This document shows, in pieces, positions 1 through 19,329 of a stretch of 64,000 nt of DNA. The notes beneath the pieces are model-generated. The model ran no database searches. It was not told the origin of the DNA and saw only the letters and a list, made by a program, of their open reading frames with translations. The translations under genes and the position numbers were made by a program. The DNA is from Ceratopteris richardii (Eukaryota; Streptophyta; Polypodiopsida; Polypodiales; Pteridaceae), in NCBI GenBank assembly GCA_020310875.1, contig CM035431.1, forward strand, positions 20,388,267-20,452,266, read 5' to 3'. How positions within the stretch are numbered: the first letter of the stretch is position 1; each line of letters starts with the position of its first letter.

Positions 1-10474
<10,474 letters not shown>

Positions 10475-11498
10475 GACGATGCGCGGAGAGCTCTGCAGCT
10501 ACTGGTCGCAGAATAAATCCCATGCGGTAGCTAAATGAGTTAGAGCATGAAGAGTTTGACAGTTAATAACACAAGTCGCAGTCGATACGCTGTAATACGC
10601 GCCGGGAAATTAGTGACGAAAGGAAGAGGATGTAGCAGACTTCAGGGGGATGTGTGAAGAAAGACAGACGCGCCGCTATTCGGGAAAATGTGGAAGCATG
10701 AGGAGCATTGATCGTCTAGCAGGAGGGTGGCATGCGGCTATGCTTAAATGCATAGCTCGCTCTGCCGCTCCGCCAACTCGAATCTCTTCCAGTTTCTATG
10801 ACGGTGCCGTCTACTTGTTTCTTAGCCCGACATGTCCGGATCGCTTTGCTCGCTATTACTAGAAATGTCAAAGCTATTTTTTGTTTTTTGGCTTCCGTCG
10901 TCAACTTATTCTTGGAGATATTCTTAAGTTGTAATCAATAACACATAGACCTTGCACGATATGGGCTTTCGAGCTTCACTCATACAATGCATTATCATAT
11001 TGACAATTCTATTGACGATGGTACTCAAGGTTATACAAGGATCTGTTGAAACATTATCGAACAATAGTTTATCTCTGTGAACTCAACAATGCAACATAAA
11101 TTTTTTTTCTCCATAACATCCATAAGGTGGGTCTCATATGTGTGCAAAGATCTAGGAACAAATCCTTATAGTTGAAAAGGTTTGACATACTTGCCACACG
11201 TATGCAAGACTCGCTTCAACTTGTAGACATGTTTGCCATTCATAAAAATGTGTAGAATTTCATGGCAAGTTGTTATAAAATAGCTTGACCAAGGTTAGAT
11301 TGAAGATAAGATTACGACTAACAATATTAGACAAGGAATAAGTCTAGCCTCGTGTTTTAGTTTAAAAAATGGAGAAGTGGAAGTCTTGGGTTCAATCTCC
11401 ACAAAGTTCAACCACAAAGTTCAAAAGGAAGGATATTTTACTAAAGACTCTCTAGAGCCTTCTAACATGGGTGAATTTGAGTTAGCTCAAGTACGTTG
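10475..11498. other. Upstream region of the CIP7-like gene
   Basis: Presumed 5' UTR and promoter of the minus-strand gene, ending at the palindromic retroelement at 11499. I see no convincing TATA box at a fixed place and no other gene. Short open frames here look incidental. Confidence 0.4.
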
Positions 11499-12657
11499 TG
11501 TTAGACGGCCGCCGAATAAGGACAGTTGTACTAGGACAGGCACCTTAAATAGCAAGAGCCTTTTGAGAAACGCGCAGAGATTCGCGCACCACTGTAAAAT
11601 CCTCTATATAAGGAAATGAGAAGAGAATGGCAGAGATGCCCATTTCTGGAACTGCTATGTTCTGTTAAGGTGTATCGTCTAGTCGATTCTGTGTGTTAAG
11701 TGCATCTCCGATCCTGTCTGTGAGTACGCCCAATTCGGGACTTGTGGTGTCGATTCTGTATGTGAATACGCCCATTCTGGGGAACTACTGTGTTTGGTTA
11801 GACGCATCTTCTAGTCTGACTGTGAGAACACCCATACGGGGTTTGCAGGGTCTTGCTTTAGTTGTCTTCGATTCTGGTCTGTCGGTTGAGTATATCTTCT
11901 ATTCTATTGTGAAGTACCCATTCTGGGAAGCGCAGTGTATCGTGAGTGCCTATTTCGGATCTGTATGTTCTGTTCTGCTACATTTGCTTAGTAGTTGCTC
12001 ATATCTTAAAGGTAGTTACGAACAAGTGGCAGTGTGTTACGAAGTTGTTCAGTAATGGTTAAGTGTGTCGTTGAGTATTGTTAAGTGGGGTTAGCATATG
12101 TCGGCAAAGTAGAAAGTATGGAGTAATCTCCCTATTGTTCTGTTAAGGTTCTGCGAAGTAATTGAAGTCGATACCATAGTCTGTTGTTTCTGGGGATTCC
12201 ATTCCCAGAAGGACTTGTATCGGTAAGTGCCTGTAAGTCTTGGAGCTGGTGATAAGATTATTACGGTTCGGCTAGTATTTACATACGGTAAGTGTATTCC
12301 TTGAGTACAACTGTTCGGTGTAACCCCAGGTCAAGAAGAGTGGTACCTTAAGTAAAATCCGGTGAATGAAGTAATATAGCCAAGTAGTTTAAGTCAGATC
12401 GGACTACTGCTTTTCACTATAGCAGACCCAGTCAGGACTTTCTAGCGTCCAGTAAGCCGGGCAGTTAACAGTGTTCAATACTGAGCTAAGACGTGACAGA
12501 GTATTGAATACTTGTATGAAAGTTTGGGAAATTAGTACAGGGCCTCTGTCTAACAGACCCCTACCACTCCCAAGAACCCACGTAACTGCGAAGTATAGTG
12601 CTTTTAAGTATCATATTAGACTAAGCACTCGAAATCCAGATTTAGAAGTATGGTATC
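11499..12657 (+). repeat. Family A LTR, left copy, last 29 bp missing
   Basis: Matches the full 1187-bp LTRs at 56277-59853 in inverted orientation, without indel over 1159 bp as judged by matching end positions. It starts TGTTAGACGGCC and breaks off at AAGTATGGTATC, where it joins antisense RT sequence sharing those 12 bases. The 120-codon open frame in it lacks an ATG and is not called as a gene. Confidence 0.9.
11604..11613 (+). promoter_or_regulatory. TATA box of family A LTR
   Basis: CTATATAAGG lies about 105 bp inside the LTR from its TGTTAG edge, a good plant TATA box. It supports TGTTAG to TTAACA as the sense direction of this LTR, agreeing with the coding direction of the element at 59888-64000. 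Confidence 0.6.
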
Positions 12658-14353
12658 CAGAAAGGGGATTGGGAAAGGATCCGGTACTGTTGCTGCGTTT
12701 AATTTCCGGTAGTCTACACAGATTCGTAGTTGCTTATTTTTCTTTGGCACGATCACAATTGGTGAAATCCATTCAGCATGTTCTACTGGTACGATGAATC
12801 CAACTTTTAATAATCTATCAAGTTCGGCTTTTACCTGTGATGCATAATTGGGATTCATCCGATAGCTGGGCTGTTTATTCGGTTTAGCTTCAGGCTTCAA
12901 CATAACTCTGTGCTGATAGATGCGCGGATCTAACCCCTTCATATCCTTATAATCCCATGCAAAGACGTCTGAGAATTTGCGAAGAAGTCGGATTAAGTCG
13001 GTTTTAAATGACTCCGGTAAGTTTTGCCTTATCTTTACAGGTCGTGGATGTTCTTCATCTCCTAGATCATACGTGGTCAACTGGTCTTCTGGGACATAAA
13101 ACTGTTGCGGTTTCCCTACATCGTCCGTCGATTTGAACAGTGATTGTAATTCATCATCATGTGTGGGGATACTACCTTCATGCTTACTTGTATTAGTGAT
13201 AGGTGTGATTGTACATACCGAGGTATTCCAATTATCTATCACAGACTGTAGATCAACAGTCCCTACAGACATTAAATCAGCATTATTCTTCAGAAATTCC
13301 TCTTCCTCATCATCTGATAGTCCATCTAACATGTTGACTGGTTCAGCAAAATACGGTCTAGTGTGAAGCTCACATGGTTGTATAGCATCCAATTTTACTA
13401 CATATCTACGGTTGGAATCCTTGAACGTAAGCTCTTGTGCGGACCAGTCCTGTATTACCTTTGCATGCTTCAGCCAAGGTCGGCCGAAAAGAAGGTTGTA
13501 GTCCAAAGTAGATTCTGGCAAGTCTAGTATAACAAAGGTCATTCTAAAGGTCGTATCTTGTAAAGTGATGGGTACATTTCGTACAAGTCCTACAGGGTGG
13601 ACTCTAGATTGATCTTCCATTCTAACAAAAAATTGCACTGGTTCAAATTTGGTCCATCCTAACCTTTTGCATAAGGATGCTGTTGCAATGTTCACACCCG
13701 ATCCTCCATCAATCAATACCTGCGTAATTTTATGATTCTTGTACCATACTGTAATCAAGGGAACCGAATGATCAACGACAGAATCAGGTTCCGGTTGAAC
13801 TGCTGCTGTTGCCGGAATACAAGAAGGCACGGGACTGAACTGTTGCTGGAACTGTTGTCGAATCCCAGGTACTAATGCCAGAAGTTGGCCGAGAGGCAAA
13901 GTAATAGATGCCTTGGACAAAATTTCCCAAGCTTGTTGAGGTTGGTTGTCCTGCTCCTTTGAACTTGAGGTTTCCGGTGGTGTAGAGGTTTCTGCTGTTA
14001 TGTTTACTGCTGATGATGGCTCCGTTGTTGTTCCTTTTTGGTGCGTTTCTTCCTTTGATGAAGCCTGAGTCACCGGAATAGGTTCTGGGAACACTGGTGG
14101 TTCTGTTGCTGTCCAGCGACTAGCCTTGTTATACATCCTATGTTGTTCTCGTATTCCTGGTTCGAATACTTCTGCTGCTATCTGCAGCTGTTTTCCTGAT
14201 CGGGTCTGTACTGTAGCAGCTTGCGTTTCTATTGGTGTAATTTGTACCATGTTGGCCATTGGTTTTTGCCGTTCCTTCTTCCTTTGATCGTATTCAGCTG
14301 CATCTTTGCAAAATCTTCTGATGTGTCCGTATTCACCACAAAAATGACAGCGT
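12646..14353 (-). pseudogene. Family A gag end, protease and RT start (left arm)
   Basis: Continuous minus-strand frame. From its upstream end it carries a gag zinc knuckle (CHFCGEYGHIRRFC, cut by the nested element at 14353), a linker starting MANMVQITPIETQAATV, the retropepsin active site LIDGGSGVNIATASL near 13715 and a second protease block (LLFGRPWLKHAKVIQDW). The start of reverse transcriptase follows (FSDVFAWDYKDMKGLDP, EWISPIVIVPKKNKQLRICV, DYRKLNAATVPDPFPIPF). At LDTIL the coding sequence passes into LTR sequence, so palm, RNase H and integrase are missing. DGG rather than DSG at the protease site is typical of Tat/Athila elements. No stop occurs inside this segment. Confidence 0.9.
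14350..14353. repeat. Target duplication GCGT, left of G2
   Basis: GCGT at 14350-14353 is repeated at 34784-34787 right after the last G2 LTR. If the final A of the LTR is counted as target, the duplication is AGCGT. Either reading gives equal arm lengths of the host palindrome. Confidence 0.85.
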
Positions 14354-16091
14354 TGTCGGAAAGTTTTTCAACTTTCCAGTTAAAGACCAGAGAACATGAA
14401 AACAACTTTATTGGTGATCTCAAACCTTTTATGTATATGTTAGGGTTTACCCTAATTACTTATTTAATGAGAATTTCCTATTTAACATTCAAGAATTATG
14501 GGTATTCAGCCTAGGGTTTGTTGAATTCATGTGTTGTTTATAAGAGTTGGTTACTGTTAAGGGTTTAGACGAGTTATAATGGGTGAAAGCTAGGGTTCAG
14601 AAGGATTTTAATGATCTAACCCAGGGGGTTTTATGGGTTTCCAATAGGGTTTCTAGGATTTAATATATTTAAAGGGTTAACATAGATGTTACTCAAAAAC
14701 ATTAATATCTAAATTACATATTTATGTATTAAAACATTAAATTATGTCATTAATAATTATTTTAATTATTTGTGTGCATTTAAAAACTAAGGTTTGAATA
14801 TATTAAATGCTTAACCTAAGTCTAATTTAAATGCATTATTAAATTAAGAAAATTAAGATAATTCAATTAAAATGAAAAAGTAATGGATAATTAATGAGTG
14901 ATTTATATGAAAAGTGTGTAAAGAATGGTGTGAGCTAAATGTGTAATTAAAGTGAATGAAGGAGTGGTCTCAATAGAAGATGCACTTAAAGTGAAAAAAG
15001 TAGGTTAAGAGAAAGAGTGGAGAGAATTAGTGAAGATGAAAAGAGAGGAGTAGAAATTAAGTGTAATTAAAGTAGAAAAGTTAAACTGGAAAGAGTGGTG
15101 AATGTTAATAGGAAAAAGGATGGATGAGGACAAAAAGTAGAAACCAAAAGAGTGGCTTAGAAATGATTTGTGTAAGTATTTATATGTGTGTTAAGCTCTG
15201 TTATTTCCTAATGGTTTTTTTTCAGAAACAAACATTGAAGATTGAAAGCAAAAGTATCGAAGAGCATCGTGACTTTTCAACAAATCACCCAACAATCGGA
15301 TATAAATCCTTAGAAATTTTCTTGATTAAGCCTTGTATAGGACTCTCATATTATTAGCCATCGTTTAAAGCAATTATATCATTCAGTATTGTCTTTAGGA
15401 TTCAATCGAACTCAAATTTGTATTCGCATTCTTGTTAATTATAATTTCGCTTGTTTATCTCAGAAAAAAATTTGGAATTGATCATTCGTATGTCGATAGA
15501 AAAAGGAACAACTAGTAATGCTACAAATGAATCTGTTAGGAAACATGAATTAGAACATTTAATTTTAAGCACTTTATTACCATCTCCACTTGAACCTTCA
15601 TCTACCAACGAACATAGTGAATCTGAATTACTCAAAGATAAAATAGTTCACGAGTCGTTACGGCCAATTGAATACGATCGTCTTGTTTCGCGCTTATTAC
15701 CATTATTTACCATCGTTTTGCCTGAACCAGAATTTAATGATGACTTATTTCCACCAGCATTAGTGCGGAAATCAGGCATAGATCAAAATACAACTGAAGA
15801 ACAGGAGCTAATTAAAAATCAAATTACCAAGGAAACCTTAGTGTCACCGTATCAAATCGAAGCCATGGAACTATATAGAGCAGCACAGCCTTACGGGGCT
15901 TAAAACATTTAAAGTGTTTCAATTATCGACTTCATATTTCCTAGATTTACGTCTAATTCTTAGAATTTCTTTTATCTTAGACTCACAAACATCTATCCCT
16001 TTGTACCTACGATTGTCTCATACACCCTGCGTGTGCCGAGGGATTTACTGGCTGCCTGATCCACCAGCCTTATGTCCGCAACTTCCCGACA
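14354..16091 (+). repeat. G2 LTR 1
   Basis: 1738 bp, TGTCGG to CCGACA. AT-rich, with several TAGGGTTT/AAACCCTA (telobox-like) words in the first 350 bp. It contains an open frame near its 3' end and a possible short intron (GTAAGT at 15172, TTTTTTTTCAG ending 15225). Confidence 0.95.
15490..15903 (+). CDS. LTR-resident ORF of G2 (copy 1)
   Basis: 137-codon frame from ATG 15490 (MSIEKGTTSNATNES...) wholly inside the LTR, so present at both ends of each element. The product is acidic, hydrophilic, with no cysteine, signal peptide or membrane segment, and no family I recognise. It sits about 190 bp before the LTR end, downstream of two pyrimidine-tract acceptors (CAG at 15223-15225 and about 15459-15461), so it could be reached from an LTR transcript or by splicing. 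It could be the N-terminal part of a longer product, or chance. An open frame this long in an otherwise AT-rich, stop-dense LTR is what makes it notable. Confidence 0.4.
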   Translation: MSIEKGTTSNATNESVRKHELEHLILSTLLPSPLEPSSTNEHSESELLKDKIVHESLRPIEYDRLVSRLLPLFTIVLPEPEFNDDLFPPALVRKSGIDQNTTEEQELIKNQITKETLVSPYQIEAMELYRAAQPYGA

Positions 16092-16753
16092 TCTTGGTGA
16101 ACCTGACGTGAAGGTTCGGCACGACATCGTAGGTATAAAGGTATATTTACATTTTGTTTTGCATATGCATAAATAGATAATTTGACGATTGAAGGAGGCG
16201 TATCGACATCCGTTGTAGCTGCAGCTGATTGATCCTCGTCACGTCACCTTTATCCATCAACTTTCATAAAAATGACGATTACACATGCATGAAAAGATTT
16301 TGCATTGAGCACATTCACAACGAACCTCTTCATCAAATTGGCTGATCAGGTATATTTTTTCTTATTCTGTTGCATAATAGTAGGAAAGTTTTCTTTCTTT
16401 CTATTTCTAAAGCAGTAGGAAATTTTTCTTTATTGCATAGTAGTAGGAAAGTTTCTTTATTGCAAAATAGTAGGAAAGTGTTCTTTCTTTCTATTTACCA
16501 CATAATAGGAAACATTTCTTTATTGAAAAATCAAAGGAAAGTTTTCTTTTTGGTTATAAAAATACTAGGAACAATTTCTTTTTCAAAGTAGTAGTAAATT
16601 TTTCTTTAGTTTTGTTGGCAAAGAAATAGGAATATTTTCTGTATTTTTGTTTCTTTTATCACGGAGACGTATCAGGAACAAGATATAGACGGCTTATTAC
16701 GAGAATTATATACGTATATTTCATATTTATCTATAAAGTTAGACTTATCTACT
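16092..16753 (+). other. G2 leader with primer site candidate and repeats
   Basis: Directly after the LTR comes TCTTGGTGAACCTGACGTG; the TGG at 16095 is where a primer binding site should start, but I cannot name the tRNA. From about 16370 to 16640 there are some nine degenerate copies of a word like AGTAGGAAAGTTTTCTTT, partly self-complementary. The second copy of this leader is at 25438-26099. Confidence 0.6.
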
Positions 16754-19090
16754 ATGGCAGATCACTTTGAAGAACAGCGAATTTGGAAGATCATAGATGC
16801 CATTAAAACAGATAGGGGGGAATTTACTGGAATAAATGTAACAGCTTATCTTAAATATTATGAACAATTAACAGAACAATATGGGTTACCTGAAGACAAT
16901 AAAAAAGATACCTTTATACGAATTGCTCATGGGTTCACTAGAGAGAGAATCCAATTGCGAGTAGTCCAACCAAACATGACTTGGGTGGATTTCAAGACTC
17001 GGCTTCTTACTGAATTTTCGCATGAAGATTACAGTAAGAATAATAGAGCCACATTCATGCGATGGGTAGGAACAACAAAGTTAGACCAACACATAACTCA
17101 GGGATTAGCTGAATTTGATATTAAATTTAACCAAATGCCTCAAGCAGACAGAACAGCTCTTGAACCGGATAAATTAAGAAATTTTCTAAACATGATAGAT
17201 CCATCTCTTAGACGAGAGCTAGAACCAATGCTTGAGGATGGAGCAACTGCCAGTGGGCTTACTGGAAATTGGGATAATGTAAGAGCAGCTGTCCATAGGT
17301 TAGCCCAAAGACAGGAGCGAAATCAGATACAAACTCCAAGAATATATGAAAGAGATGTGCCAGGAAAAATAGATAATGACCTCACTCCTCATAACCCTAG
17401 AAAGGATGACTCTGAACTTACAATGTTAAAAACATCAGTCGAATCACTTGTCAAACATGTGGAGACTTTGGCGACTGAAATAGCTACTATAAAGAGTATG
17501 CAAGAACTTAAATTGAGAGATCAGGAGAAACCAAAAGAAGTAGAACAAAATCCTAGGAATCAGATGCCAGCTAGAAGACCATTTAACCAAGCACGTAGAT
17601 GTCTCTGGTGTGATGATTTGGAGCATCCACACTGGACATGCAACTTATTTAAAGAGGCCAAGGATAAGAATTGGGTCACAGAAGTAGATCGAAAGATCTG
17701 TGACTATGTAACAAAAAGGCCTTTGGCATCAAACTATGGAAAAGGAGGTATGAAAACCTTCTTTGAAGCCTCCACAAGCCAAAATACATATGCTTGTAGG
17801 CTGGATAGTGAAGACTCTAATTGTGATTTCTGGGAGCAGGTTTATGATACTGCTAGTAGAGGCAAGTTATCTGTTGAGAACTTATATGCTACGAGCTCGG
17901 ATATTAGATCAAAAACATGTTGGAATGAGCCAGTAGACATGTTCTCAGTTTATGCCCACGAAATTAATATCGATGAGAAGAGGAAACGGGATGAAGAGGG
18001 ACAGTCTAAACGAACAACTAGGGCTAGAAAAGAGGGTGAAACGACTGATTCAATTAAAGAACCGCCTATGATGGAGCCTAGTCAAGAACCAAAACAACAG
18101 GAACAAGAAAAGAAGTCTCAAAATAAGGGTAAAGGAAAGAAAGTAGGAGAAAATTTAGAAAAGAAAACTACAAGTGAAGATAGAAGTCAAGAGCAACCAA
18201 ATGAAACACAACCCATACGAGAAGAAGGAAGTAAGGAAGAAAAACCGAAAAAGAAACCTCCGACTTTCCGATTGATCTCGCAAATTGAGAAACAAATAGA
18301 CATTCGGAAAGTTATGGATGAGAAATTTATGAAGGCAGAAGTAACCATGACATTAGAGGAATGGTTAGCATTTTCAAGAACAGATGTGAAGGAAGATTTC
18401 ATGAGTATCATTAAAAGGCGAAGAGAACCTATAGAGTATAGAACGGAAGATATTGAAATGGAGGAAAGAAAAGATCAGGATGAACCGAAAGTGAGTGTTG
18501 TACAAATAAATGAATCTGAGTATAGAGAATCGTCTGATCGTAGAAATTATTTAGGACCTATTATTGGACATTTGGAAAAAGGAAATGATGACCCAAATAG
18601 CCATTACACTCAAAAACATTGGGCTAGGGGTACTACTGAAACTATAGTTAAGATAGGAAATAATAATAAACCGCAAGTAGCATTAATCGATTCAGGATCA
18701 GAAATCAATGTAGTCTCAAGGGAGATTTATAATGAGGGAAAATGGCCCATAGATAGGGACCATGGATGGAAAATGAAGGCAGCCAACAATGCTTCTGGTT
18801 ATCTACTAGGAGCTTGTGCAAATGTTCCTATTACTATTGGAGATGTTAAAGAGGAACATAATTTCTTTGTTCATGATGACTGCTCGTACCCAATTATTTT
18901 GGGGCAGCCGTTTATTTGTGAACAAAGAATGGAGACAAAAGTATTAGATGATGGAAGTGCTTTTGCAAGAATTCGTTCTCGTGATGACCTGAAATCTGTT
19001 CAATTCATGACGCTTTGTATAAACCATCCTCGTAATCGTAGATCGTTAAGAAAAACTCCTTTAAGACACATAGATCAGGATTTCGAGTAA
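16754..19090 (+). CDS. G2 gag-protease, copy 1
   Basis: 778 codons from an ATG in a good position after the leader. Residues 1-200 are a helical Gag-like region (MADHFEEQRIWKI...), followed by a linker. One zinc knuckle starts at residue 283 (CLWCDDLEHPHWTC, C-x2-C-x4-H-x4-C), then a long Lys/Glu-rich region. A retropepsin domain has its active site at residues 646-648 (VALIDSGSEINVVS) and the later block YPIILGQPFI. Function: particle assembly, RNA binding and polyprotein cleavage. It ends at TAA 19088. The downstream pol lies in other frames, so recoding is needed. Intact apart from that. Confidence 0.93.
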   Translation: MADHFEEQRIWKIIDAIKTDRGEFTGINVTAYLKYYEQLTEQYGLPEDNKKDTFIRIAHGFTRERIQLRVVQPNMTWVDFKTRLLTEFSHEDYSKNNRATFMRWVGTTKLDQHITQGLAEFDIKFNQMPQADRTALEPDKLRNFLNMIDPSLRRELEPMLEDGATASGLTGNWDNVRAAVHRLAQRQERNQIQTPRIYERDVPGKIDNDLTPHNPRKDDSELTMLKTSVESLVKHVETLATEIATIKSMQELKLRDQEKPKEVEQNPRNQMPARRPFNQARRCLWCDDLEHPHWTCNLFKEAKDKNWVTEVDRKICDYVTKRPLASNYGKGGMKTFFEASTSQNTYACRLDSEDSNCDFWEQVYDTASRGKLSVENLYATSSDIRSKTCWNEPVDMFSVYAHEINIDEKRKRDEEGQSKRTTRARKEGETTDSIKEPPMMEPSQEPKQQEQEKKSQNKGKGKKVGENLEKKTTSEDRSQEQPNETQPIREEGSKEEKPKKKPPTFRLISQIEKQIDIRKVMDEKFMKAEVTMTLEEWLAFSRTDVKEDFMSIIKRRREPIEYRTEDIEMEERKDQDEPKVSVVQINESEYRESSDRRNYLGPIIGHLEKGNDDPNSHYTQKHWARGTTETIVKIGNNNKPQVALIDSGSEINVVSREIYNEGKWPIDRDHGWKMKAANNASGYLLGACANVPITIGDVKEEHNFFVHDDCSYPIILGQPFICEQRMETKVLDDGSAFARIRSRDDLKSVQFMTLCINHPRNRRSLRKTPLRHIDQDFE

Positions 19091-19329
19091 ATGCCACTGT
19101 TGAGCGAGATGACAGTGGACTTTGGTTCGAAATCTCGCAAAATCTTGTACAGAACTTAGATAAAATGACTGTTTATTTTCCGTCTGCTACTTTAAATATT
19201 TTTCATTTTAAACAAATTCCTAGAAAACTTATAAAAAAATACGAAAAACATTTGAAAAACAAAGGAGATTTATTAATGGATGAAAGTATTGAACATATTA
19301 TTGAAACTACACATTGCTTTCAACATTAG
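19042..19329 (+). other. G2 gag-pol junction in a third frame
   Basis: Between the gag-protease stop (19088-19090) and the pol frame (open from 19305), the remaining frame is open from 19042 to TAG 19327. It reads as coding-like protein (NATVERDDSGLWFEISQN...). Going from gag to pol therefore needs two successive -1 changes. A run GAAAAAC at 19050-19056 lies in the first overlap. The same arrangement is in copy 2 (28388-28675). Confidence 0.5.

Noticed and set aside
11375..11400. tRNA-derived SINE from a B-box-like GGTTCAATCTCC
   Set aside because: No convincing A box, tail or target duplication.
11693..12055. 120-codon open frame in the family A LTR, repeated in the array units
   Set aside because: No ATG start, composition follows a repeated non-coding word, and conservation is explained by recent LTR copying.
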